Below, piece after piece: positions 1 to 13,049 of a stretch of 64,000 nt of DNA (its first letter is position 1; every line of letters starts with the position of its first letter). The stretch covers positions 2,728,001 through 2,792,000 of the forward strand of contig JAYXKI010000002.1 in the NCBI GenBank assembly GCA_037892935.1, read 5' to 3'. The notes below the pieces were generated by a model. That model had not been told where the DNA came from, did not search any database, and saw nothing but the letters and a program-made list of their open reading frames with translations. Source of the stretch: Phlebopus portentosus (taxonomy: Eukaryota > Basidiomycota > Agaricomycetes > Boletales > Boletinellaceae). The position numbers and the translations under genes are program-made.

Positions 1-484
1 AGTTGCTTGCGTGGGTAGAAATAAAGTCGACGAAAGTGTAGTGTTCATGACTACTTGTCCTGTCTGAAGCTTCTAACGACCGGGTAGGTTTCTCGGACTC
101 AGGAAAATATCCTCTCCATAGGGTCAAGTCAAGTCCTGTCGAATAGAATGTTTCTTGTGATCGATGTCGATCTTAGCCTAAACAAGAAAAGATAATCTTA
201 TCAGATATCTCAGATAATCCATTTGCCGCCGACAAGTCGGAGCCAATTTAATCATCACGTCCCGTTTCCCCTTCTACACCCGGCCGCCGTGTCCGTTTTG
301 CTCTGATTCTGCGCTGCTTGCAGAGGATTATAGCTAGTCAAGACTGGGATCAATGATCTGATTCGAGGTGGATCAAGGTTTACCGCGCGAAAGTCCAGGT
401 TGTTGGTCCGGACTTGGCGTGTGGGACACGCATTTGTAAGGAAGAAACAGACCGCAGCTCGTCGTCCGTCCATGCGGACATAGT

Positions 485-552
485 AAATATATCATTATTT
501 AAGGATTTTCAGCTCAGGCTCGTCCTTCTATCTTCCCTTCCCTCTTGCCACC
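485..552 (+). promoter_or_regulatory. Core promoter and leader of the MFS gene
   Basis: An AT-rich TATA-like stretch at about 485-505 is followed by a pyrimidine-rich leader at about 518-546 that runs into the strong start context gccaccatgt. CT-rich tracts just before the start codon are common in basidiomycete promoters. The first 480 bases of the window show no coding pattern that I trust and hold no other recognisable feature. Confidence 0.4.
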
Positions 553-3500
553 ATGTCCACCCCTCAGCGACCGTCGACACCATCGCTCAAGCCTGAGGCG
601 CAGTCGGGTGGACACTCACGCTCGCATTCTCGCGCACGCGACTTGCACAGCGCGCAGGCGTGCTTGGTCTCTTATCTGCAAGAGGGTGCTAATGAAGTTC
701 TCCTACCTGAGGCATCAGTATCAGAGGGAGGAGTCGAACTGTTGCATGAGTTTGTTCATCCTCATCGTCGCGATAAGCGTAGAGCGGATACGGAAGCCAC
801 CCTCGTTGCTGGGGATTTGGATCCTGAGCAGCAACTTTTTGAAGCTAGCTCTGACAGTGATGCTGACGAAGAAAGTGACGAAGAAGACTGGGAGGCCTTG
901 AAGAAGCGTCCTTGGTACAAACGACCTTCGCCATATTGGTACGATTATACATTCTCGCCACAGCCATTTAATCAAAACGACAAACTGATATGGTTTAAAA
1001 TATTAGGTTGTTGTGCACGACCCCATTTTCATCTATCGCAATGTCTGCATGCGTTGCTCCACGAATTGAGATATACACTCTTCTCGCCTGCAGGCAACAC
1101 AAACCAGAATACACCGTCGGCGACTGTCCTCATGGCATTGACGTCAACACCAATAATACCGTGCTTCCAACATCGTTTTCTAGACTCCGAGATTCACTTC
1201 CGATCAGTGATTACCAATACCCGTTACCAGGATCCAAAACCATTAGTCTCCTTTTTGACGAGCCTGCCCTTGGCACAATCGAAGAGTCGAGTGATAGTAA
1301 GAGTAAATGCGCATCAGATCCGGTCGTTCAGGCGGCGGCCGCGAAGATTATAGCTGGTAAGTAGACGCTCTGAATCTGTGTTCAATATCTTGTAAGTTTA
1401 CTAACTCTATCTTCAATAGTAATGACGACAACTATGGGGATCCTGGGATGCCTCACGACGGCGTTCTGGGGTTCGGTGAGGCTGCAATATGCTTCAAGCG
1501 AGACGGGAACTGAAATAATCGGGTTATGTCCTAGCTTTCCGATAAGTACGGCCGGCTACGCGTACTTGGTATCTCTGTCATAGGTCTGCTCTTCAAGTGT
1601 GTACGAAGGACAATGTTCTAGCCTTAGATCGCTGACCAAGAAACTCGCATTTACTAACAGCGACGTCGTCTTCATTTCTGTGTTCTTCTTTTCCAAGAAA
1701 CTTCCAGGAGGCTACTGGTTCCTCCTACTCGGACCGATCATAGAAGGTGTCTTAGGAGGTTCGCCCTCCTGTTCTTGGATTCTAGTCTTCATTTGAGCTT
1801 AATCTGAAACAACTACTGTGATAATTTCAGGACTAACAAGCATGATTGCTGCCATACACGCATATATAGCGGATGTGACTTCACCTGGCGATCGATCTCG
1901 ACAATTCTCCCTAGGCGCTGGTCTGCTCTTTGTAGGAATGGCACTTGGTCCGACTGTCGGCTCCGTCCTTGTACGCGTGACGCACACACCCATGGTGGTA
2001 TTTTACCTCGCCACAGGTTTGCACGCCTTACTGGCATTGTACGTATGGACTATCGTGCCTGAGAGCCTGCCCAAAAGCGCTCAGAAGGCGAATCGGAAGA
2101 GAGCAGAAAGGGCGCGTCTTGAAGAAGCTGAAGCAGAGGTCCAGGCAGCACTAGTACAAGGAGTGCAAGAAAGTTGGAAGGTCATCGGAAGAACGAAAGT
2201 ACTGTTCTCGTTCTTGAGTCCTTTGAGCATTTTTGCGCCTGTGACACTTGAGAACGCTCCTGCTGGTGCATCTTTCAGTAAGAAGCGGAAGGATTGGAGC
2301 TTGACCTTCATCGCGGCGAGCTTTGGATTCTACTCATTTGTAATAGTATGTCCTGCATTTCCCTAGCTGTATTGTTCTGAGGCACACTCTCATTTTCTAT
2401 GGTTTAGGCTTCGTACCAGTATAAGTTCCAGTACGCTGCTGCCACTTTTGGGTGGACGTCCGAAGAGGTGCGTGTTCGCACTACAGCGGCTGATGGAGTT
2501 CAGCTTATTCGAGGGAAACACAGCTTGGCTACTGGCTAAGTCTTGTCGGTGCTTCCAGAGCTATTTACTTGACACTCGCGCTTCCATGTGAGCTATTCCA
2601 TCGAGTTACGGCACAGAAACGCATTGACACAGGGAAACGTGGATGATACGTCTGTATAGTTATCATCAAATTCTTCAATCGACGCAAGCAACCTATTCCG
2701 CTCCCAGTCGAGCATTCTGAGCCACTTGATTTGGGTTCTTCTGAACCTTCATCCTCGACTCTCCGAGATACATCGTCTTCGTCCTTCCCACCAGACCATT
2801 CTCAACAGCCCGCTTTACGCAAGCGATCTCGCTCACCCTCGACACCTACTCTAGCGCCACATTCATCGACCTTTGACCTTCATCTTGCGCGGTTCTCCCT
2901 CGGATGGGAGGCTATATGCTACGCTCTCATTCCACTCGCTCCAAGCGCAGGCGTTTTCAGCGCGCTTGGGTGCGTTGCTGCCTGGGGTGGCGGATTCGCT
3001 CCAGCTGTGCAAGCTCTGCTCTGGAGACGTACATAAAGCGGATTTCCACGAACCTCGGTGACCAGCAGGCTGATGAACAGAGACGTTTGAACGGGAAGGG
3101 AAAGACGAAAGAAGGAGAGGCGGAAATGGGGAGGTTATTTGGCGCGTTAAGCGTCGTGCAATCTATGTGGTCAGTGCATACATTCGGTTCAGCCTTCACC
3201 TTTCTTTCGGATAATTGCTTTGTAGTTACTTTACTGAGTGCTAACCTTTCCCTCAGCTCACAAATATTCGGCCCGACGCTATTCGGCGTAACGTATGCTG
3301 CAACAGTCGGGACGTATCCGACTACGATCTTCTGGCTCTCAACTCTTTGCGTCACCCTCGCGCTCATCTTCATGCTTCTCGTGCACTTACCGCGAGGGAG
3401 CAGCGCACGGTGTGCATATACCGGCCATATTTCTCCTGACGATGCTAGTTCCAGCGACGTCGACTTGGAGAATGCACCGACTCTGGAGCGCGAAGCCACG

Positions 3501-3560
3501 CTTGTGGATGTGAGCGATGGCTTCGATGCAGAGGGTGGGACAGCCCGGAAAAGAAAGTAA
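553..3560 (+). CDS. MFS transporter with acidic N-terminus, multi-exon; one apparent frame break
   Basis: A major facilitator superfamily membrane transporter, probably a proton-coupled exporter of unknown substrate. The ATG sits in a strong context. Exon 1 (553-938) encodes a soluble Ser/Asp/Glu-rich stretch ending in RPWYKRPSPYW; exon 2 starts at 1007 with the first membrane segment and a lumenal Cys-containing loop. The conserved cytoplasmic loop motif reads LSDKYGR, split by an intron (exon restart near 1535). Further helices follow at 1640-1800, 1830-2080 and 2280-2350, a long Ser-rich central loop at 2700-2870, and last helices to about 3400, then an acidic tail and stop. Near 3012 the frame changes inside an otherwise conserved segment (AAWGGGFAPAVQ then ALETYIKR); one missing A would explain it. 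That is a recent mutation or a sequence error. The family is sure, the substrate unknown. Confidence 0.8.
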
Positions 3561-4128
3561 TGAGGGAGCCAACGTCGGTATGGATGAGCATGCTAGGCCT
3601 GCCTATCCCTTCGTGGCCGGGCATATCATCACGTCGAACAACAGCAAGAGAAAACGCCCACCCATTACTTCTCCGATTGGTTATTTTCGCCTGATTCGAA
3701 GCTGAATTGTGATCGTTCTCGCCATATGCGTACCCTTTCTCTTCCCGGCATCTTGCTTGTGAGTAATGTAACTTCCTAGAATTGTCCATTCGCACACGTA
3801 CTCTAGACGGCGAACAGAACAGGCGCAAAAAGCATGTAATCATGTAGATCAGAATACACCATCCTTTGTAGAGCGTAGAGTCAGTAATGAGAGCAATGAA
3901 GCGTGTAACGATGCGCAAAGCTCCAGAAGCTTGGTAGTATGAGAGGGGAGGGGGGATTCAGGATAGAGAAAAACAAGTTAGTGTAGAACAACAAGGTGCA
4001 ATCCAGCAATGGGAGGACGGAGGACTAGGAAATAATAAAAACAACATAGGGGCGATACATCACGAATAACTCAAAGACCAGATCAGTTCAGAACTGGTAA
4101 ACCTAATAGCAGAGAGGAGCACGAATTA
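3561..4128. other. Convergent intergenic region
   Basis: This stretch lies between the MFS stop and the stop of the oppositely oriented 5-phosphatase gene. It should hold both 3' untranslated regions. I see no coding pattern or repeat in it. Confidence 0.5.
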
Positions 4129-5896
4129 TCATACCTCCCCAGCTCCAGCACTGCTGACCGACTCGCGAACCGCGCTCCCAGACCCTCCTCCTCCTCCTCC
4201 TCCCATCCACTTCCACGCCACTAGCCCAAACACGAAATTCACCAACCCGAACGCGGCGTTCCCCAGCCCGACGAGCCAGAGGAGCGTCCAGAGCATGCCG
4301 ACAATGCGGTCGAGCGCGCGTCCGACGTAGCGCTTGAGGACCCAGTGTTTGTCGGGCGTCGGGGCATAGGTTGGCGGGAGAGTTATGGCTGGAATTCCTT
4401 TTTCTTTTTGGGGTGTCGATATCGATATCGATGCGGATGTAGATGGGGAGAGAGGAGAGGGGGAAGAAAACAAGTGTGTTGGGACGAGGAGGAGAGCTAC
4501 GACGGGTTTCTATAGGCATGGTGTTTGTTACTTTCTGGCTTATGATATATGAAAGATGGGGAAAACTGTCTACGTACGTGATCCGAGGTGGTGTATGAGG
4601 GTATAGACGTGTATAAGATCGGCTCAATGCTCGATTTCTCTGGTGAGTCCGGAGAATCGAAGTACGACGCGAACATCACACGATCTGTCCATGCAGGCGA
4701 TCGCTTTTCGCTGGACGGGCAAGAATCGCAAATACGAGCGCAAGCGGTGAGTACGACTGAGGCGATGATGGTTTGGCGAAGGGCGAAAGAGACTCACTTG
4801 TATCTATCAACCTCCTGCAGCTTGTACTTATACGTACATTTGAATTGCCAGAAGTCTCCCTCGTGAAGTCCGACAAATACACGACCCTTCTGGCGTTCGA
4901 CGAACAGCTCGTCGTAATCCTTCAACTTCTCGCGTTCCACGTCGTCCTTTAGCGATTCGATCAGCTGCGCTCCCGTATTCTGTGCTGGCTGCGAAGCATC
5001 GCCGTTTGCCACGGGAGTTATAGGACCAGGCGACGAAGAAAGTGTAAGTCTGAAGTTGAGGTCGCCGAGGAAGAAGAGATGTGAGGTGTCGTATATCGTT
5101 GTATACCTCTTAGAAGAAGCGGAAAGGGAAGGGAAGAGGAGCGTCCCAACAATATGCTTGTAGTCCAATATACGCTGTTCCAGGTTTCCGGAGTGCGCTG
5201 TAAGGTGGGCGTTCACGAACCTGATCACATCCTCAACTCAGCTTTACACTCGGAACAAACGTTTTCAAAAGGAAACACCAACGTGAACGTCTCTCCCGCA
5301 TCCTCCTCATAATTGCCTCTCACTCTGAACCTCACCCCAATAGCACCCTTATTCCCCATCCACGCCGGTCCGCAGCCGGTCCATTGAGTCTGTACATCGC
5401 ACACCTTGCTCCCGAGCACCTCGTCACGGACATACACGAGCAGCGCCACACCGACGTTAACGGTCTTCGCGACGAGCATATAGCTCTCCCTGTTCGGCGC
5501 GTGCTCCTCGATCTGCGACCGGATGAGAGCGTCTCGCGAGTCGATCACCTTGCGGGATATACCAGATACTATCTCAGTTTCATAGCGTTTTCACGAGACG
5601 CGAAATTCATAACAAATAACGAATCAAAACAAAACATCTTGAGCAATTGTCGTATATTTAAAGAAAGGCAGTGACTCACGTCCGAGGTGAAGAGGCAACA
5701 GCTCCTGAAACCCAACTGCAACAATGTCCGGTACCTGCTTCCCCCTCGCAAGGAAGTTCGCCACCTTCAGCGTGGGTGCGAGCCAATCAACAAGGTCTTG
5801 CGGTAGTCCGGCATTGCCCTGTAGATTCGTATTGTACGTCGCAATCTGGACGAGCAGCTTTTTGTCCTCCGGATGTGTCTCTTCTGGAGCAGTCAT
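4129..5896 (-). CDS. Inositol polyphosphate 5-phosphatase, tail-anchored (Inp54-like)
   Basis: A Mg-dependent phosphatase that removes the 5-phosphate of phosphoinositides such as PI(4,5)P2. The exons give the catalytic domain in order: ATYNTNLQG near the N-terminus, VAVGFQELLP, GCGPAWMGNKGAIGVRFRV, FVNAHLTAHSGN, HLFFLGDLNFRL, and, after an intron, the signature KRSPAWTDRVMFASYF at about 4690. The ATG at 5896 is the first in frame; an upstream GTG is not used. The last exon (stop at 4129) holds a hydrophobic segment around MLWTLLWLVGLGNAAFG and a second one, then a run of Gly. Yeast Inp54 is also a short 5-phosphatase held on the ER by its C-terminal tail, so an ER-facing enzyme is my inference. 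No SAC domain is present, so it is not a synaptojanin. Confidence 0.87.
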
Positions 5897-6444
5897 CGTC
5901 GGCACTAGTACTACCAGAGGGCACAGTGAAGTGTGAAAGAACGAGTCGCCTTGATGAAGGTGAAGAGAAAGCTAGGTTAAGTGCCAGGTGCTATTCGCAT
6001 GTATCAATTGATTGAATCGGGTACACCGAACGAGACCAAGACAGCAAATCAAAAGAAATCAATATTCACAGGCATTCATCTTGGTTGGAGTCTGACTTGG
6101 AGAATCAAATCAATGCAGAGCAGAATGGTCACGAGCCGATACGCGTCGCGGTCACGTTTGCAGTCGGAGTTTGGATTTTACGTAAACGCGGTTTCTTTGG
6201 CAGCAAGGATACTACAAGTACAAAGCTTACTATCGAACTCACTGGCCACAGCATATACGATGCTACGTTTTAAAAAAATCATTCGGAATAATTGAAAGCG
6301 AAATCGTTGTTGCAGAGGAAAAGGAAATGCTGAAAGAAGTCGAAGAAGAAATAAACATGCATATGTGAAACTCATAGACTAGACTCTCTCGCTTCCAGTC
6401 ACTATTTTTCGTTCGGGTGAGCCACTTATTCTCCACCCTCGACC
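5897..6444. other. Intergenic region between 5-phosphatase and citrate synthase
   Basis: Both flanking genes run on the minus strand, so this holds the promoter of the 5-phosphatase gene and the 3' untranslated region of citrate synthase. No conserved coding pattern or repeat was recognised. Confidence 0.45.
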
Positions 6445-8526
6445 TTAGATGTGTTGCTTGATGAGTGACTTCAACCCGTCCATCGAAATAGCTAGATAGA
6501 AAAAGACCACTTTTAGTATTAGTCCTTACGGGGACAATGTGAAACGCACATTTCGGTCTCTCAATTGGCAAACCAAGCGCACGATCCCAAACATACTGCG
6601 TCAATGCTCCGAGGGCTGTTTCAATCGCAAATAAATATTAGACACGGATGACTCGATAGTGCACAAAAACTCAATAGCGTACCGCGAGAAACGCCGAAAA
6701 TGACTGTGTAGTACTTGAACTCGCGTAGGCCATAGTGATAAAGCAAGCATCCAGACCCAGCGTCCACATTCGGATACGGGTTCTTCGTCTTACCATGTTC
6801 CTTCAGTACCTCGGGTGCGACCTCGGACGTCTACAAAGCACACACATCATTGACATCAAGCTCAACCTGCCAAAGTTAAAGCAACTAACCAATTTAACAA
6901 GCTTGATCGTCGGGCTCTCTAGCAGCTCCGGGCGGGCATCGCAGAACTGCAAGAGCGCCGTGAACCGTGGGTCCGTCGCACGGAGCACACCATGTCCGTA
7001 TCCAGGCACAACTTGTCCACTCTTCAGCGTCTTCCAGAGATACTCCCGGATGATCTCGGGCGTGATGTTGTCCTCCCCTACTTCGTTCAGCATCATGAGT
7101 TGCCAGCGGAGGACTTCCTGATTCGCCAAGCTGTAAGGTAGAGAAAAGTCGGCTTTAATTCCCGGGTAGATGGGGTAAAGACATACCCGTGGAGAGGACC
7201 GGCAAGACCCAGCAAGGAAGCGGAGTATGCAAGATACGGATCGGACAAAGCCGAGCCGACGAGGTCTAGTAGTAAATCATCACATTAGTATTCGTCGGGC
7301 TCATCGGAAATGATAACAGGACTTACGTGCAGTGTGGGCAGAGACGTTTCCGCCCTCATGGTCTCCGTGAATCGCGATGTACAAGCGCAAATACTCCTTC
7401 AAGTCTTCACTGCCACCGAAGCCAAGCATATTCGTATAGTTGCCTAAGAGAGAGAGAAAAAATCAGAACTCTTACCGTCATAGTTACAGTTGAGCTATTT
7501 TACTAACCGACAAGGTCCAAGTCCTTGTTCACGGGAGGCACCGGCTCACGATTCTTGTACACGTTCTTGTAAACACGGGCAGCAAGAGTAGGAAGACGCG
7601 CAATAAGCGCCAGCGAGTCTTCAAGTGCAGGCTTCCAATAGTCCAGCTTCTTCATTCCTCCTTCGTACGCCTTCGCGAACTGCGAAGTCGAATTGAGCGC
7701 AGCAACTCCCATAGAGAGTTGGGTCATTGGGTGAAGTGTCGACGGGAAACTAGAAACACCTAAATAAGTTTTAAGAGGTGCAAATGCGAGTGTAGGGCGT
7801 ACGAATCGACGAGCTTGACGATCTCCTCAGGCAGCTCTCCCTTGTCGGCCAACTCCTGCGACAGTTCGCGCGTCTGCTCGGGAGTGGGGACTCTACCCGT
7901 CAAGAGCAGCCAGAGCATACTCTCGGGTATGATCTCCCGCCCACCCGGAGCAGGCGGGAGCACCTTCTGCGTTTCTGGGATCGACATCCCGTGGAAGTGG
8001 ATGCCCTAGATATAGAATGCCCACGCATTGAATGTAGCGAATAGTGCATAGCGGAAAATTGGATGTTTTTTCGGTGAATACGTCCGATGAGATGTGAGAA
8101 CGATGCGGATGTAATATTTGATTACTGAATTCAAACGGACCTCGTTCGGATCAAGAACGGACGCTTCCCAGAGGAGGACGTTGAGTGTCCTCATCCCCCC
8201 GATGATATTCTCGACCTTGATATTCCCCACAACGGCGTGGCCGTGTTCTTTTCTCTGTCGCCACGGCGATCATAACAAGCAATGAGGTGAGGCGTTGATA
8301 AGAGGTGAAGAGACACGTACGAGCTTCACGAGCTCATGCTGCTTTGCTGGGATGACCTCCGCAAGGGTCTCGCGCAGACACTACAGAACGAAGGGACAGA
8401 CGCGTTGTTAGTTCCAAGAACCAGCTATATATGAATGTCGTGCACCACCGATGACTTGAAACGCCTCTGGGCATGATGCACCGAACGTGCCACACACTTC
8501 ACAGCTGTATTTCCCCTGAACAGCAT
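6445..8526 (-). CDS. Citrate synthase, mitochondrial
   Basis: Condenses acetyl-CoA with oxaloacetate to citrate in the mitochondrial matrix, the entry step of the TCA cycle. Exon 1 encodes a basic, Arg/Ser-rich presequence ([20 protein letters not shown]) typical of matrix import. Downstream exons give [17 protein letters not shown], then [32 protein letters not shown] and [10 protein letters not shown]. All three catalytic residues are in place: His in [14 protein letters not shown], His in [17 protein letters not shown], and Asp in [19 protein letters not shown]. The C-terminus is [10 protein letters not shown], an intron, then [15 protein letters not shown] and stop at 6445. The gene looks intact with many short introns. 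Methylcitrate synthase is the close alternative and cannot be excluded by motif reading. Confidence 0.92.
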
Positions 8527-9671
8527 CTCCGAACGAGGTGAAAACGAGAGAGCAAAGTGAGAAGGATAATCTGAAGAAGAAGGAGGGCAGATCTGGAGGC
8601 CCTGGATGAGTGGACTGGGGCTATATAAATGCGGCGGAGCTTGAGAGGAGGGAGAGACTGGAACCCGTGCCCCGCTTCTTGGCAAATCAAAATCAATATC
8701 CGTCCGTACCCCGCATTTCATGTGACTACAGTCACCGATTGGCGAGAGACAAATTCATCCAACGACATCGCAGCTTCTTCAGCTCCTACCCGACTATCTC
8801 CGATCACGCTTGCCACTGGTCACCATACGTCGGGTGGAACCTCTTCCCAAGAACCATTCCTATAGGCTACAGGATACATACAGGCAAATACCACTTGAAC
8901 ACCTCGCACTCTTCATTTCTCACCACAAAAAAAATATGGTGGGTGCTTAATGCATCAATTGATACATGTGTAAACTTTCAAAGGAAATGAGCAAGTTTTT
9001 GGGGCTGTAAAAATCAAATAGTCACACCTGGGGCAAAACCCTTTTTCCGAGCCTCAAAAACTTGATCCGGAACTGGAATCCAGCCAATCAGAGGCGAGCT
9101 TTCCAATTCTGTTTCCTATTTAAGTGGCTCAGAAACAGAATTCTGCCCGCTGTGTCAATAATTATTGGTGTAGTTGGTAGACCTAAGGCTAAACACAGTG
9201 TTCTCAAGCAATATTTTTACATTTGATTGTACTCTGTCCAATAATATAGTATTGCCCTGTCTTCACTCAAGTTTTCATGGGAAGGCATGTACACAATAAA
9301 TTAATACAAGATGGACAAGCAAAAAGTGTGACAGGTGGATAAAGGATTCATTTACATAATGAGATCGGTATTTGTCACATGATTAGGTGAGAATAGACGC
9401 GTAATATCACATGGTATTTATTTTGTTCAGAGGAGTGGTTTCTTTGACATTCTCTCTACTTTTTCATCTGTTCATATTTATTTTTTGCTTACATTTTTCA
9501 TCTCGGGAAAAATTAGGCATATAGATGACATGTAAGACTATCATTCTATATATTAAGATTGAGGGAAAGATGTGCACCGTAAGCTGTGCAAGTATTTTGT
9601 ATTGGGTGTTCAAACGACCGGTATCTGCCTGTATACCAATCAATAAAAGCCTCTTCAGTTTGCTCTGTCAT
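8527..9671. other. AT-rich intergenic region, no gene recognised
   Basis: About 1.1 kb between the start of citrate synthase and the stop of the FYVE gene. The first 150 bases are GC-richer and should be the citrate synthase promoter. From about 8,920 to 9,600 the base composition becomes AT-rich, unlike the neighbouring genes, and contains a CCAAT-like motif (agccaatcag at about 9,082) and an 11-bp perfect inverted repeat (9105-9115 with 9132-9142). It may be a decayed repeat, but I found no second copy in this window. Confidence 0.4.
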
Positions 9672-12635
9672 CTATACCCCTCCTTCTGCCTGTATCACAA
9701 TCCGATCAATCTCAGCTCGTATCTCAGCAAGGTTCGCCTTCAGAGTACGCGCATCCTCGAACTTGCGATGCGTGGTTGCTTCTTCGACAAACGACTCCAG
9801 TAAAGCCTCTTGCTCGAGTAACGGCTGCAAAACGCGCGCAAGCTCGGAATCGGGATCGATGACTTGAGACGGAGCACTATCGGTTCCTAAAGCATCTCCG
9901 TTGACATTCGTCGACGACCGTTTCTTCAGTTTCGGAAGGGACTACCAGAAATCATCAGTAACTTATCGCCAAGAGATCTGAGTAAGCGCTACCTGGAGTG
10001 GGAACATGTTCTTCTGCAAAAACATATTCGCCCTGGCTACTATCGCAGCTTGTACACGATCCTGCGAGCTCCCGGGACCACCAGGACACGGAATCTTGCG
10101 TATTCGCTTTGCGATCGCATCGTAATCCGCAAAACATTCTAGCAGATGCTTTCGCGCTGCTGAGGCTTCTTTTGTCGGCGCTTCGTCTGGATTGTTGCTA
10201 AAAGGAAAAAATAATGAGTACACTGAGCGACTCGGCTTGGAAGAGACGCACGATAAACTGAGCATGAGCTCTTGGAATTGTGGAAGAGTCTCTTCAATCT
10301 CGGACTCGAGAGAAATGAGCGCCTTAAAGTCATTCAGCTATAATCTAACAATTCAGGCTCCGATAAACCTCTTACCTCGTAAAGTCTGACCATAGCAGGA
10401 ACACGTTTGGCCTCTTGCCGATATTGCTGCCGTCTTATGCGTATTCCACTCTTTCAATACCTATCCGAGACAGTTGTAAAGAGCACTCACAGCATCACGG
10501 GTTTGCACTCCCTACAAATCCTCACACCCTTCAAGAACTTCTCCTCATTCTGACCGACGCTGCCTCCACTCTTGCCAACTTTCGAGTCTACTCTCGCACG
10601 AGGCCTAACACCATAATCTACGCCCTCTGTCACTTCCTCTATTCTCCCCGTCTTCGGGTCAGAGACAAAGAGGAGAGAACAAGGAACAGGTCGTTGAGGA
10701 TTCTTTACGGGTAAGGAACAGATTATACGCCCGCAGAGCCGACAGTGGTGTTTTCGGTTCGTTAATGGGTGGAAAGAGGCACTGGAAGAGAAAATATATG
10801 AGCGTGGTTATTACATATGGAGAAGTTGGGACTGACGAGCAATGAGGACATGCAGAAGCCTCCGCATCGTCTTGCCAGGGTGTTATTCGTTGCTCAGCAG
10901 CTACAGTAGATTTCAGCGATAGAACTTCAAGGAAGTGATAGAGACAAGGTGTAAATACGCACATCGAATATCACCTTTGCCGCCATTCGCAGCTGCAGCT
11001 CGACTCTCCAAAACACTTCTCCAGAGTTCAGTTGCGCTCTTCCCCTTGAGGTCCCCCAGGTCCTCAAAGAAGGACGAAGCGCGTCGAGCAAGCCCAGGCG
11101 CCATCACTCCGGAACCATTGCTCGATTTCTCCCTCCCTTTCATAACCGCATCTTCCTCTCCCGATTTAGGCGGGGAGAAATGCAGATCTACTAGTTTTTC
11201 AAACCGCCTTTCTAATCTTGTTAGTTCGATCCGTCCCCTATCCCTCGCACGCTTCCGGAGTGCAAGGAATTCATCTGTCAGAGGACGATAGACGCCTTTG
11301 GGCTGGAAGCCCGGTCTGTAGACGGCTTTGTACGTACCTGTGGACGTAGGCGTCGAAGGGATGGAAGTGGTAGAGGAAGTAGAAAAGGAGGGTGTGTTGT
11401 GCGGCATGAGGGATGGAGACTGGACCCGGGATGAAGTCGCTGAGATCGACTGAGATGCAGCTGAAGAAGCAGGGCCAGGACCAGGGCCCGGGGATGGAGA
11501 AAGGGAAGGCGAAATCGGCTTGGGAGGAGGGGCCGGAGGAGGTGGGAGTGAACTCGTCCGTTGTGGAGGATTTAGCCTCGGTTGAGGGGATATAGAAGGC
11601 GGTATCATCACAGACGTACTGCGGTGATGAATATTATTGTTCACATCACGGATAATAGGGTTTAATAAAGTAGAGTGAGCAGTTTCAGGACTCAGGTCTG
11701 AATGTATGGAAGCTGGCGATCGCAAGGCCGTTTGTAAAGGCGATGGCTGATCTCCCAATAGACGGGCATTTGAAAGAGGAGAAAGTCCAGAAGTAGACGC
11801 TGCGCGATTGTGAGAATGAGCCTGGGTACTAGTGGGACGTAAGGGACTTGAAGTGCGAGGCGTAGAGCTAGAGCTTGCGTTTGGAGGACGAAGAGGAACA
11901 TAGCGAAACGTTGAAGTCCTGCGATTTCTGAAAGTCGATTTTGCAGAAATCGGAGAAGTCGGTGAGGTTGGCGGACCGTCGTCGCTGCTAACAGCAGGAG
12001 CCTTTCCGGCAGACTTCTCCGATAGTTTGACCATTGTACTTGCTTTTCCGTTGACTCCAGACGACGGAGACATCGGCCGAGCATGAGTAGCTATGGGCGC
12101 TGATTGAACGCTCGCCGGACTAGAAGGTTCAGTATTTGCATCACTCGTCGACTCCAAGGGCTCGCCGTTCAGCCGGATTCCGGTCACTGAGCTGACCGTG
12201 TCCGTAGGGCTCGCCCGCTCGGAGCTTGCCTTCATGTCCATATCTTTCCCAGCTGACTGTTCGGGCACGATCACCACAGATACCGGTCTTGAACTCGGAC
12301 CCGAGCTTGACTTGGCAAAAGGATATGGTGTCTCTGGATCATTCGCCGCGGACGGCGCCACGTCGTTCCTCAGCGCGCTCACGACCTTCGCATTACTCTC
12401 TATATTCGCCCTTGTCGCAGAGTCGAAGGAAGATGACGAAACATGTCTCGTCTGGTTATGTAGATCGGTGATGCCGTTTGGCAACGCTTCAGCAGGAGGC
12501 GTCGGGTTAGATAGAACACGGGAATGACGCTTTGGCTAACATACAAATTGATTGATATGTATAATTTTAATCTGTGAATATACTGACCTTGTAGGCTTGA
12601 TAGGGAACGTAAGGCGTCGGGGAGGTCGTGCTCAT
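9672..12635 (-). CDS. FYVE zinc-finger endosomal tether (Vac1/Pep7/rabenosyn-like)
   Basis: Likely an early-endosome or vacuolar sorting protein that binds PI3P and Rab5-type GTPases. The ATG exon (MSTTSPTPYVPYQAYK) is joined by a short intron to a long Ser/Pro-rich, disordered region of about 400 residues. It is followed by a helix (ALRKRARDRGRIELTRLERR) and a FYVE finger: WQDDAEASACPHC, then RKHHCRLCGR and ICRECKPVML, with an intron between the first and second Cys pairs. The finger has the long Cys spacing insert seen in fungal Pep7 proteins. After it come coiled-coil segments, including one at 9,963-10,200, and a C-terminal Glu/Arg-rich helix of the type that binds Rab in rabenosyn (FEDARTLKANLAEIRAEIDR). 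Stop at 9672. The FYVE call is firm; the Vac1/Pep7 assignment rests on the order of finger and helices. Confidence 0.82.
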
Positions 12636-13049
12636 CGTAGCTCACAGGGTGCGAGCAAGAGCTTGAGTCCGACGACTTGTTGTCTGTGAGAGCTCAGTGC
12701 TGCGATCTGTGATTTTCCATCTTTAGAAGTTACGATCTACAGAAGCGTGGATCTCCCTGAAAAGCACTTGCGCCGATCAATTACAATACAATTTTATTCA
12801 ACTCGTTGAATCGAGTCCAAACTTTCATTCGTTTCTAGTTTTGAAGCTACCGATCCATTCATAGTATTGTATCTCACCAATGGTGGAATGTCTGGCATCG
12901 GAAAGTAATCCTGCATGACTATTAATTAACATTTCCACACAGGTATCACTCGGCTATTCCCTCGACTACTGTGATGACTTTTATTGTGTGCATAATGTAA
13001 ATATTTCCATCATTGGGACACAAGACAGATCGAAAACTCAGGTCCTACT
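12636..13049. other. Intergenic region upstream of the FYVE gene
   Basis: Both flanking genes are on the minus strand. It contains the FYVE gene promoter and the 3' flank of P450 copy A. No other feature was recognised. Confidence 0.4.
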
